Below are positions 1 through 6,367 of a stretch of DNA of 12,862 nucleotides, one piece after another. Position 1 is the stretch's first letter. Every line of letters begins with the position of its first letter. Origin of the DNA: an uncultured Clostridia bacterium (GTDB lineage Bacteria > Bacillota > Clostridia > Christensenellales > UBA3700); NCBI GenBank assembly GCA_947176115.1, contig CAMWPK010000020.1, positions 1 to 12,862 on the forward strand. Direction: 5' to 3'. The position numbers were made by a program, and so were the translations under genes. The notes below the pieces were generated by a model. It saw only the letters and a list, made by a program, of their open reading frames with translations. It did no database searches and was not told where the DNA came from.

Positions 1-133
1 TATATTACAATTCAAATAAATTTGCAATACTTCTAACTAATATAGCTTTTTTATTTTAGCAATATTAGACGAAATTTTTCATAAATAAATATTTTATTAA
101 AAAACCGATAAATTATTATCTACCTACAAACAA

Positions 134-162
134 TTTACAATACCTTTATACTGTGTTATACT
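134..162 (+). promoter_or_regulatory. Promoter of galK-lgt
   Basis: TTTACA (134-139) and TATACT (157-162) are separated by exactly 17 bases. TGT immediately before the -10 gives an extended -10 (TGn). Transcription should start near 169-170, leaving a leader of about 45 bases before the ATG at 215. The upstream DNA (about 60-133) is very A/T-rich and could act as an UP element. Confidence 0.7.
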
Positions 163-214
163 ATTTTTGAGTATAAATTCGTATACTTTAATATTAAGAC
201 TAATGGGGGTAAGT

Positions 215-1474
215 ATGGCAGGCGCAAAGACTATTGAGAAAGTGATGAGCGTAGAATTTATAAGTATAGTCAAAAGACTTTACGGAGAGGACAAACTTGA
301 GTATCAAACTCGCAGATACAAAGAACTATACAACGTACATAGCAAGAAATACGGCGAGGGCGGAGTATTCTATTCGTCCCCAGGAAGAATAGAAGTTTGC
401 GGAAACCATACCGATCACAACAACGGCAAAGTATTATGCGCTTCGATTACCGTTGATACGCTTGCTTGCGTTACTCCGCGCGAGGACGACAAAGTTATTG
501 TTGAGTCAATAGGATATTCGCCTATAGTAGTGTCGCTCAATGACGTTTTGTCCAAAAAGGATGAGGAAGGCAAGTCGATTGCCCTTGTAAGAGGAGTATT
601 GGCATATTTCAAAATGTGCGGTCTGAAAGTCGGCGGTTTTAGCGCTACTACTACAAGCGACGTCTTCAAAGGAGCAGGCGTGTCATCTTCTGCGTGTTTT
701 GAAGTGTTGATATGCGAGATACTCAATCAAATGTTCAATGATGGCAACGTTGACAAACTTACCAAGGCTAAGGCTTCGCATTTTGCAGAAACGGAGTATT
801 TTGCCAAGCCGTGCGGACTTTTGGATCAAAGCGCAATAGCATTTGGCGGTGTAAGTTATATAGATTTCAAATCCACTAAGGCGCCGACATATAAGTCGAT
901 TGATTGGAACTTTGACGGCTTGAATATAGTATTGATAAACACAGGCGGTGACCATAGCGATTTGACGGAGCAATACGCAAGTATTAGACTGGAAATGGAA
1001 GCGGTCGCTAAAGAATTGGGAGCAAAGAAACTCAGAAGCGTCAAAGAAAAAGACTTCTACGACGCTATTCCTCAGCTTCAGAAAAAACTATCCGGCAGAG
1101 CAATACTTCGCGCTATGCACTACTTTGACGAAAACAAGCGCGTAAATACCTGCGCCAATGCGGTTAAGAGCAAGAATGAGCGCAAGTTTTGCGATATGAT
1201 CAACGCTTCAGGCGAGAGTTCTTATACAATGTTGCAAAATTGCTATCCCTACGGCGATTTAGAGCAAAGAATACCTTTAGCTGTAAATTTGAGTAAGAAA
1301 TGCGATGGAGTAAAGGCAGTCAGAGTACACGGCGGTGGTTTCGCAGGCACGATTATCGCATACGTTGACAAAAATAAGTGCGATTCATACGTTGAGAATA
1401 TGAAGAGAGTATTCGGCATGGAAAACGTATTCGTCATAGGCGTACGCAACGACGGTACTACGAAAGTATTCTAA
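215..1474 (+). CDS. galK: Galactokinase (GHMP kinase family)
   Basis: Galactokinase phosphorylates galactose at C1 with ATP in the Leloir pathway, in the cytoplasm. All family landmarks are present (numbering from the ATG at 215, 419 aa). The galactokinase signature GRIEVCGNHTDHNNG is at about 57-71. The GHMP ATP-binding loop GAGVSSSA is at about 153-160. CGLLDQ is at about 202-207 and carries the catalytic Asp. A C-terminal HGGGFAGT glycine motif is also present. The HTDHN form and the roughly 50-residue N-terminal extension before the signature resemble clostridial galactokinases. The start at 215 is chosen because GGGGG (205-209) lies 5 bases upstream; a TTG at 167 would precede the predicted transcript start. 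ATG codons at 203 and 245 are alternatives. No other Leloir gene (galT, galE) is adjacent, so substrate specificity for galactose rests on family similarity alone. Confidence 0.88.
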   Translation: MAGAKTIEKVMSVEFISIVKRLYGEDKLEYQTRRYKELYNVHSKKYGEGGVFYSSPGRIEVCGNHTDHNNGKVLCASITVDTLACVTPREDDKVIVESIGYSPIVVSLNDVLSKKDEEGKSIALVRGVLAYFKMCGLKVGGFSATTTSDVFKGAGVSSSACFEVLICEILNQMFNDGNVDKLTKAKASHFAETEYFAKPCGLLDQSAIAFGGVSYIDFKSTKAPTYKSIDWNFDGLNIVLINTGGDHSDLTEQYASIRLEMEAVAKELGAKKLRSVKEKDFYDAIPQLQKKLSGRAILRAMHYFDENKRVNTCANAVKSKNERKFCDMINASGESSYTMLQNCYPYGDLEQRIPLAVNLSKKCDGVKAVRVHGGGFAGTIIAYVDKNKCDSYVENMKRVFGMENVFVIGVRNDGTTKVF

Positions 1475-1496
1475 TAAAAAGGGAGAAGAATATAGA

Positions 1497-2516
1497 ATGC
1501 AGAATTTACTGGCAATAGACAGAGTAGCGTTTACCTTGTTTGGCAATGAAATATATTGGTACGGTATCGTAATTACTTTGGGCATTATTCTAGCTTTTTG
1601 TCTATATCTTTTGCTTGCTTACAAAAGACAGATTGACTTTGATTTTTCATTAGAGCTGTTTATATGGGTTGTTCCTATGGCAGTAATATTTTGCAGAGTA
1701 TTCTACGTTGTTCCGAGGTTGGGCGAAGAATATTCGCTTTCGTCTTGGCAAGGCTTTGTAGACGCGATAAATATCTCCAACGGCGGACTAACCATTATCG
1801 GCGGTATCTTTGGCGGAGCTTTGGGCGTATTCTTCTGTTGTTTGCGCAACAGAAAATATTCGCTTATGCGAGTGGCGGATTGCGTTGTTATCGCGGTACT
1901 GCTCGGACAAATAATAGGCAGATGGGGCAATTTCTTCAATCAAGAACTATACGGAATCGAAGTCACCAATGAAAGTCTACAACGTTTACCTTTTGCGGTA
2001 TTCATTGACGCTACCGGCAAGTGGCACTACGCGTCTTTCTTCTTTGAAGGTACGCTCAATGCAGTAGGCTTAGCAATAGCTCTTGTGATGTATTTTGTAC
2101 CTAAAAAACCGCTTAAGAACGGAACTTTTTCCATATTCTATCTAGGTTGGTACGGTTTGGTAAGAGGTTCGCTTGAGTTTATCAAGGACGGAGATCCCGT
2201 TACTTTCGGTAATTCCGACGTTAAAGTCGTGCAGGTGATATGCTATATTGTCTTTATCGTGTGCATAGTCTTGCAAGTACTGCTACAGTTTGGCAAAATA
2301 AGTTTTGAAACTAAATGGTTTAAGAATCTTTGCGATAAAAGACTTGAAGCCAGTAGCCAAAAAGCAAGGAATATGAGCTTGGTAAAATCAGCGACTACTA
2401 CGGACAGTGAAGAACAATCTGCGGAGAATACTGACGTAAGCCAACTCACAGTGCTTGAAGAAATCAAATATACAAAAAATAGCAGTGAGAATAAAGAAGA
2501 CGGCTTACAACAATAA
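1497..2516 (+). CDS. lgt: Prolipoprotein diacylglyceryl transferase
   Basis: Lgt transfers diacylglycerol from phosphatidylglycerol to the lipobox cysteine of prolipoproteins, as an integral membrane enzyme. The Lgt signature GRWGNFFNQE is at residues 141-150, giving Arg142, Asn145 and Glu150, which match the catalytic-site residues known in E. coli. Tyr22 in WYG and the Y-x3-R-x3-E set (Tyr219, Arg223, Glu227) also match. About seven hydrophobic segments are visible, roughly at 20-42, 53-72, 97-116, 126-142, 180-201, 210-224 and 244-264. Residues 270-339 form a polar, Ser/Thr/Glu-rich cytoplasmic tail longer than in typical Lgt. The position of the E. coli His103 motif (GGLxFHGG) is occupied by Ile101 (GGLTIIGG). 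The gene starts 22 bases after galK with GGGAGAAG as ribosome binding site, so the two are probably co-transcribed. No clear terminator follows. Confidence 0.93.
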   Translation: MQNLLAIDRVAFTLFGNEIYWYGIVITLGIILAFCLYLLLAYKRQIDFDFSLELFIWVVPMAVIFCRVFYVVPRLGEEYSLSSWQGFVDAINISNGGLTIIGGIFGGALGVFFCCLRNRKYSLMRVADCVVIAVLLGQIIGRWGNFFNQELYGIEVTNESLQRLPFAVFIDATGKWHYASFFFEGTLNAVGLAIALVMYFVPKKPLKNGTFSIFYLGWYGLVRGSLEFIKDGDPVTFGNSDVKVVQVICYIVFIVCIVLQVLLQFGKISFETKWFKNLCDKRLEASSQKARNMSLVKSATTTDSEEQSAENTDVSQLTVLEEIKYTKNSSENKEDGLQQ

Positions 2517-2539
2517 AAAATAAAACAATTGATATTAGA

Positions 2540-2568
2540 TTGACAAAAATATGGCAAAGTTGTATAAT
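2540..2568 (+). promoter_or_regulatory. Consensus promoter of pncB
   Basis: A perfect -35 TTGACA (2540-2545) and a perfect -10 TATAAT (2563-2568) are separated by 17 bases. The predicted start of transcription is near 2575. A promoter this close to consensus would be expected to need repression, and the -10 does lie inside an inverted repeat. Confidence 0.82.
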
Positions 2569-2578
2569 TTTGCCATAT
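2549..2578. promoter_or_regulatory. Inverted-repeat operator over the pncB -10
   Basis: ATATGGCAAA (2549-2558) and its exact reverse complement TTTGCCATAT (2569-2578) flank a 10-base centre containing the -10 box. Arm centres are 20 bp apart, about two helical turns on the same DNA face. No T-run follows, so it is not a terminator. A third partial copy, TATGGCAA, lies at 2607-2614. Placement from spacer to transcription start argues for a repressor site. A niacin/NAD-responsive repressor such as NiaR or NrtR is possible by context, but I cannot match the sequence to a known site. Confidence 0.6.
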
Positions 2579-2583
2579 AATTT

Positions 2584-2652
2584 ATGCAAAAGATAGGCAT
2601 ATGCGCTATGGCAATGGACGGGTTGTTCAGCCTCACCGAGAAATCGGCATAA
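2584..2652 (+). CDS. Possible 22-codon leader peptide upstream of pncB
   Basis: An ATG at 2584 opens a 22-codon frame ending in TAA at 2650-2652, just before the pncB ribosome binding site AGGAG (2659-2663) and 17 bases from its ATG. The peptide begins MQKIGICAMAMDG. There is no Shine-Dalgarno sequence before the ATG, which sits only about 9 bases after the predicted transcription start, so translation would be nearly leaderless. Internal ATGs at 2608 and 2614 also lack one. No run of one codon suggests classical attenuation. It may be chance. Confidence 0.25.
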   Translation: MQKIGICAMAMDGLFSLTEKSA

Positions 2653-2663
2653 AAAACTAGGAG
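2593..2663 (+). other. Possibly structured 5' leader of pncB
   Basis: CCGA-GAAA-TCGG (2636-2647) is a perfect 4-bp stem with a GAAA tetraloop just upstream of the A-run and Shine-Dalgarno. GGGTT-GTTC-AGCCT (2620-2633) can form a second short stem using G-U pairs. I could not fit the leader to a known riboswitch class. It is a candidate cis-regulatory RNA only. Confidence 0.25.
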
Positions 2664-2668
2664 CAAGA

Positions 2669-4096
2669 ATGAGAAATTTAACTTTATTGACTGACTTGTA
2701 TCAATTAACCATGATGTATGGTTACAGCAAAAACAAGCAGATGGATGAAATTGCAGTGTTCGACGTTTTTTATAGAGGAGTGGGCAACAATTACGCTATA
2801 GCCTGCGGTTTGGAACAAGTCGTAGACTATATACTCAATCTAAAATTCAACGACGATGACATTGCATATCTAAGATCGCTTGGTATCTTTGACGAAGAGT
2901 TTTTGACTCTTCTCAAGAACTTTAAGTTCAACGGCGACGTGTACGCAGTGCCTGAGGGTACGGTAGTCTTTCCGCAAGAGCCTATACTTACGGTTAGAGC
3001 AAAGATGTTTGAAGCGCAGTTTATAGAAACCGCTATACTTTGCATACTCAATCACCAGACGCTTATTGCGACCAAGGCGGCAAAGGTCGTCTATGCCGCA
3101 AAGGGCGGAGCAGTCGCAGAGTTCGGACTTCGTCGCGCTCAAGGCCCTGACGCAGGTATCTACGGAGCAAGAGCCGCAATGATTGCCGGCTGTCAATCTA
3201 CCTCTAACGTGCTTGCAGGCAAGATGTTTGACGTGCCGGTATCGGGTACTCACGCTCACAGTTGGGTAATGAGTTTTCCGTCAGAACTTGACGCGTTCAG
3301 AGCTTACGCAAAGATATATCCTGATAAGTGTATGCTACTTTGCGATACCTACGATACTCTTGCCAGTGGCGTACCCAACGCTATCACAGTGTTTAAGGAA
3401 TTGAGAGAGCAAGGGCACGAACCTATAGGCATAAGATTGGACAGTGGCGACTTGGCTTATCTATCCAGAGAGGCTAGGAAAATGCTTGACGAAGCAGGCT
3501 TTCCAAATGCAAAGATTTGCGCAAGCGGAGATATTGACGAGAACGTCTTGCAGTCGCTTGCTACGCAAAATGCTTGCATAGATACTTGGGGTATAGGTAC
3601 AAAACTTATTACGAGTATGGATTGCCCAAGTCTTGGCGGAGTTTACAAACTTGCGGGTATTGAGATTGACGGAGTATTACAACCCAAAATGAAGATGAGC
3701 GATACTCCTGCAAAAATCACCAATCCGGGATATAAAAAAGTTGTCAGACTTTATGATAAAAATACCAACAAGGCAATTGCCGATTTAATTGCGCTTAAAG
3801 ACGAGAATTTTGACGGATTGGACGAGCTTGAAATTTTCCATCCCGATTTTGCCTGGAAGAGAAAGAAAGTCACGGGCTTTTACGCTAAAGAACTTGGCAA
3901 GCAAATAATCAAGGACGGAAAACTTGTGTATGATTTGCCGTCCGTAATGGATATTGCCAAATATCACAAGCAAAGTTACGGCGAGTTCTGGAATGAGTAT
4001 AAGCGTATGCTCAACCCCCATATCTATAAAGTAGACTTATCGCAAAAGCTCTATGATCTCAAGCAATCTTTGATTAAAGAGAATAAGAAAGTGTGA
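2669..4096 (+). CDS. pncB: Nicotinate phosphoribosyltransferase
   Basis: The enzyme joins nicotinate to PRPP (with ATP) to give nicotinate mononucleotide, the entry step of the Preiss-Handler NAD salvage pathway, in the cytosol. The N-terminus LLTDLYQLTM (residues 6-15) followed by FDVFYR (31-36) is typical of the family. Further motifs are EFGLRRAQGPDA (151-162), SGTHAHSW (192-199, including the active-site His region), DTYDT (226-230), RLDSGD (256-261) in the phosphate-binding part, and the ASGDIDE segment at about 285-291. At 475 aa it is of usual length for the bacterial clostridial/Enterococcus-type enzyme. AGGAG at 2659-2663 supports the ATG at 2669. It has its own promoter and terminator and appears monocistronic. 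No NAD-synthesis neighbours are present in the window. Confidence 0.94.
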   Translation: MRNLTLLTDLYQLTMMYGYSKNKQMDEIAVFDVFYRGVGNNYAIACGLEQVVDYILNLKFNDDDIAYLRSLGIFDEEFLTLLKNFKFNGDVYAVPEGTVVFPQEPILTVRAKMFEAQFIETAILCILNHQTLIATKAAKVVYAAKGGAVAEFGLRRAQGPDAGIYGARAAMIAGCQSTSNVLAGKMFDVPVSGTHAHSWVMSFPSELDAFRAYAKIYPDKCMLLCDTYDTLASGVPNAITVFKELREQGHEPIGIRLDSGDLAYLSREARKMLDEAGFPNAKICASGDIDENVLQSLATQNACIDTWGIGTKLITSMDCPSLGGVYKLAGIEIDGVLQPKMKMSDTPAKITNPGYKKVVRLYDKNTNKAIADLIALKDENFDGLDELEIFHPDFAWKRKKVTGFYAKELGKQIIKDGKLVYDLPSVMDIAKYHKQSYGEFWNEYKRMLNPHIYKVDLSQKLYDLKQSLIKENKKV

Positions 4097-4126
4097 CGCT
4101 TTTGACGCGTTTCGACAAATTTAGCT

Positions 4127-4170
4127 AAAAAAATGAGTTATTGGCAATGCCGATAACTCGTTTTTGTTTT
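4127..4170 (+). terminator. Rho-independent terminator after pncB
   Basis: GAGTTATTGGC (4135-4145) pairs with GCCGATAACTC (4149-4159), giving 11 pairs with one T-G wobble and a 3-base AAT loop. A T-rich tail (4161-4170) follows and an A-run (4127-4133) precedes. Confidence 0.85.
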
Positions 4171-4205
4171 ATAATTATTTCATAAATAATCTAAAGGAGC
4201 TGTAA

Positions 4206-4685
4206 ATGAGCAATTTTTCTATAGTACGTAAAGGATACGACAAAGCACAAGTTCAAGAATATATCAAAATGCAGGCGGATAAATACGAGAGTACGATTTT
4301 GGCTTTGAGAGATAGAATAGAAGGACTGACGAGAGAAAATAAAGATATGCGAGCCAAGGTTGACGAACTCAAGAAAGAGCAGGACAATATCAACGTTGCG
4401 CTTACTCAAGCCATTGACAAGGCAAAGAATATTGAGTATTCTTCCAAAGTCAAGTTTGCATTAGAAGGCGAACGTCTTAAGATTTTTTCCTCTAAGTGGC
4501 AATCTTATTGCAAAGCCAACGTAAAGACGGTAGACAAAGACCAACGCGAAGGAGTAGTATCCAGATTGAAAGCCTACGAAGAAGAATTGGTCGAACTTAT
4601 GAGCAAAGAACTCAATATCAGCGATTACGTCAACGAAGCTGATCAAGACTTTTTCTCCGAAAGCCGTCGTCTTAAACGCAATTAA
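4206..4685 (+). CDS. DivIVA-family coiled-coil protein
   Basis: DivIVA proteins are cytoplasmic scaffolds that bind curved membrane at poles and septa and organise division or cell-wall growth. The N-terminus FSIVRKGYDKAQVQEYI (residues 4-20) fits the DivIVA/GpsB lipid-binding motif (F-x-x-x-x-x-G-Y-D-x-x-x-V-x-x-[FY]). It is followed by a charged heptad-rich coiled coil at about 26-75 and a second helical, Glu/Lys-rich part to residue 159. It is short compared with B. subtilis DivIVA and nearer the size of GpsB-like or unassigned DivIVA-domain proteins, so the exact role is open. AAAGGAG (4193-4199) lies 6 bases before the ATG. Terminators on both sides make it monocistronic. No division genes are adjacent. 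Confidence 0.75.
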   Translation: MSNFSIVRKGYDKAQVQEYIKMQADKYESTILALRDRIEGLTRENKDMRAKVDELKKEQDNINVALTQAIDKAKNIEYSSKVKFALEGERLKIFSSKWQSYCKANVKTVDKDQREGVVSRLKAYEEELVELMSKELNISDYVNEADQDFFSESRRLKRN

Positions 4686-4710
4686 ATAGTCTTTATAAAA
4701 CTAATTTGCA

Positions 4711-4748
4711 AGATAGCGCGCGCTAGCGCGCTATCTTTATCTTTTTTT
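4711..4748 (+). terminator. GC-rich terminator after the DivIVA-like gene
   Basis: AGATAGCGCGC (4711-4721) and GCGCGCTATCT (4726-4736) form an 11-bp perfect stem with a GCTA loop. A T-rich run with seven consecutive T bases (4742-4748) follows. The T-run is displaced five bases from the stem by TTATC. Confidence 0.75.
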
Positions 4749-4784
4749 GCAGTAAGTTTACATTTTAAGCAGAATTTTTCTAAA

Positions 4785-4824
4785 TGTAAACAAAAGTTGA
4801 CATAGATGTAAACAAAAGTTGACA
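4785..4824. repeat. Two tandem 18-bp operator-like palindromes
   Basis: TGTAAACAAAAGTTGACA occurs at 4785-4802 and again, identical, at 4807-4824, a 22-bp period. Each copy is itself an imperfect dyad, TGTAAAC-N4-GTTGACA, with a single mismatch between arms. Isolated half-sites flank the pair: GTTTACA at 4756-4762 and TGTCAAC at 4829-4835. The latter forms a perfect AGTTGACA-CACA-TGTCAACT hairpin with the second copy. They sit between a terminator and the next promoter, so transcription-factor binding is the natural reading. The half-site resembles the TGTAA/TTACA arms of flexible CcpA sites described in clostridia, but the regulator is not established here. Confidence 0.65.
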
Positions 4825-4855
4825 CACATGTCAACTGTAATTGCCGGATTTCATA

Positions 4856-4884
4856 TTGACATTGATTAAAGTTTGGTATAGCAT
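4856..4884 (+). promoter_or_regulatory. Probable promoter of the paralogous membrane-protein pair
   Basis: TTGACA (4856-4861) is followed 17 bases later by TAGCAT (4879-4884). Alternatively, TATAGC at 4877-4882 has a TGG extended -10 and a 15-base spacer. Transcription should start about 4889-4891, giving a leader of about 42 bases before the ATG at 4932. Confidence 0.5.
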
Positions 4885-4931
4885 GAAATAAAAAGAACGT
4901 GTTAAAATATTGGTGTATTAAGGGGTATTCT

Positions 4932-5600
4932 ATGACAAAAGGAAAACTTATAGCTTCAAAAGTAGTTGTTAGCATAATATGCGCACTCCTAATTATAGGC
5001 GCAGTAATTATGAGTGTCATGCTATACATAATACCAGGTATTCCGAATATACCTGCAGAATTATCAACTAATTATGACAACCTGCCAAATATTATGGGCG
5101 ATGAGGGAGTGTATGTATCAAAGAATTTCTTTATAGAAAACAATTTAGAAATTCCCGAATACGTTTCTTTTTCTCGCGCAGGAGGCGGTCATATCATAAA
5201 AAAATATATAAAATATCATGATCACACAGGCAGAATCAGCGGATTGGCGTATTATTGCGATAGCGATAGTCTGCAAAATAGCGAGCAAGAAAAAATTTCT
5301 GTTTTTATTACTTGTGAATCTAAAGAAATAGAAAAACTCCAAAATATACAAAAGCACAACGGGTATACTTACGGTTTGACTACGGGTAGTACTATAAGCA
5401 AAGAGGACAGACAAGTAATGATCACGCGTTTTGTTTATAGAGTCAACTTCAACCGTAATGAAAATGCTTCTAAGAAGTGCCAATTGACAATGAGCGTTAG
5501 AATCAAGCATAGCAAGGATATTTCGTCGGAAGACTATAAAGAGTATTGCAATAAATTATTTTATTCTATGCTAGACAACGCCGTCTATAGAAATATATAG
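4932..5600 (+). CDS. Single-pass membrane protein, unknown function, copy 1
   Basis: I do not recognise this 222-aa protein. A short basic N-terminus (MTKGK) and a hydrophobic segment at about 11-34 predict one membrane anchor with the rest outside. There is no lipobox Cys at its end. Residues 48-74 carry a block shared with the next gene (Y48, L51, M55, D57, Y61, S63, F66, I68, then NNLEI at 70-74). The remainder is polar and looks like alternating beta strands, with a final region MSVRIKHSKD and a helical tail. The ATG at 4932 is preferred because AAGGGG (4919-4924) lies 7 bases upstream. A GTG at 4899 would be closer to the transcript start but has no ribosome binding site. It is the first gene of a two-gene operon behind the tandem operator repeats. 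Confidence 0.75.
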   Translation: MTKGKLIASKVVVSIICALLIIGAVIMSVMLYIIPGIPNIPAELSTNYDNLPNIMGDEGVYVSKNFFIENNLEIPEYVSFSRAGGGHIIKKYIKYHDHTGRISGLAYYCDSDSLQNSEQEKISVFITCESKEIEKLQNIQKHNGYTYGLTTGSTISKEDRQVMITRFVYRVNFNRNENASKKCQLTMSVRIKHSKDISSEDYKEYCNKLFYSMLDNAVYRNI

Positions 5601-5610
5601 GAGAGTAGCT

Positions 5611-6360
5611 ATGGGAAAAACTAAAAGCGGAACAACAGGATTAAAAGTAGGCTTAATTTTGATAGCGATACTTATTATAGCGCTTGCAATTATGACATAT
5701 GTGTTATTTTGCGTTGAATTAGGCAATCCATACGGCGATATTGTAATAAAATACAATAAGTTAAAGACAGTTATGGCTGACGACGTGTTTTATTTGTCAC
5801 AAGATTTCTTAATTGATAATAATTTGGAGATTGAACCTATATATTCCAATGGCTATTATGATAGCAATTTTGATAAGAATATTTATATTTACGGAGAGAT
5901 AAATTTGGGCGACGTGGTTTTGGAGTACGATAGAAATAAAATCGGGTCTAACGTCTTTATGAAAGAGGAGTTGAAAAACGTAGATTTTAACACGCGAGTA
6001 AAAAATATTGATTTATATAGATACGAATTGTTATGCGACGTTGATGGCGAAATACCAGTTAGAGTAAGCGTAGTCGGAGCGCCTGGCGTAAATAAAAAAC
6101 ATAAGTATGACCAAAGTTTGGGTGACGTTCAATATGCGATATTGGACAAAGATTTGACGACGTATTACAAAGGTATCGGCAAGTCATATGAGATAAAAGC
6201 ACAAGTGGGCAAGTCGGGATTAATAAAGAAATACGCTCGTCTTAAAATAACAGTGAGCGTTGACGCGGAATACGTAAAAGAATACACATCAGAACAAATT
6301 GAAGAGAGAGTAGACAGTTTACTCAATTCCTCGTTGAATTATGTCGAGTTCTTCAAATAA
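5611..6360 (+). CDS. Single-pass membrane protein, unknown function, copy 2
   Basis: This 249-aa protein is a divergent paralog of the preceding gene. It has a basic, Gly/Thr-rich N-terminus and one hydrophobic segment at about 11-35. Residues 48-74 align with copy 1 without gaps at identical residue numbers (Y48, L51, M55, D57, Y61, S63, F66, I68, NNLEI 70-74; 13 of 27 identical). The rest is charged and strand-like, ending in KITVSVDAEY and a C-terminal helix, the same layout as copy 1. There is no catalytic motif, cysteine pair or lipobox that I can see. The ribosome binding site GGAGAG overlaps the stop region of copy 1, with 10 bases between the genes, so they are translationally close. 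A duplicated surface or envelope protein is the most that can be inferred. Confidence 0.75.
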   Translation: MGKTKSGTTGLKVGLILIAILIIALAIMTYVLFCVELGNPYGDIVIKYNKLKTVMADDVFYLSQDFLIDNNLEIEPIYSNGYYDSNFDKNIYIYGEINLGDVVLEYDRNKIGSNVFMKEELKNVDFNTRVKNIDLYRYELLCDVDGEIPVRVSVVGAPGVNKKHKYDQSLGDVQYAILDKDLTTYYKGIGKSYEIKAQVGKSGLIKKYARLKITVSVDAEYVKEYTSEQIEERVDSLLNSSLNYVEFFK

Positions 6361-6367
6361 TGGAAGA

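Noticed and set aside
167..214. TTG at 167 or ATG at 203 as galK start
   Set aside because: The TTG lies at or before the predicted transcription start (about 169) and neither codon has a ribosome binding site, whereas ATG 215 has GGGGG 5 bases upstream.
2593..2668. PreQ1 riboswitch in the pncB leader, suggested by the TAAAAAACTAGGAG tail
   Set aside because: The required loop and its pairing to the ACTA tail cannot be formed, and the downstream gene is not in queuosine metabolism. Fluoride, THF and preQ1-II patterns also did not fit.
2870..3259. Minus-strand 129-codon open frame inside pncB
   Set aside because: It lies fully antisense to a clear family member, is Cys/Arg-rich with no recognisable domain, and has no ribosome binding site.
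4785..4836. Start of a CRISPR array
   Set aside because: There are only two full copies, 18-19 bases long, separated by 3-4 bases. This is operator-like, not repeat-spacer structure.
4828..4869. 13-codon open frame ATG 4828 to TAA 4869
   Set aside because: It lies upstream of the predicted promoter, lacks a ribosome binding site and overlaps the repeat half-site, so it is probably chance.
4899..4931. GTG 4899 as an earlier start for membrane protein copy 1
   Set aside because: It has no Shine-Dalgarno sequence and adds residues not matched in the paralog. With the ATG at 4932 both proteins align without gaps at identical residue numbers.
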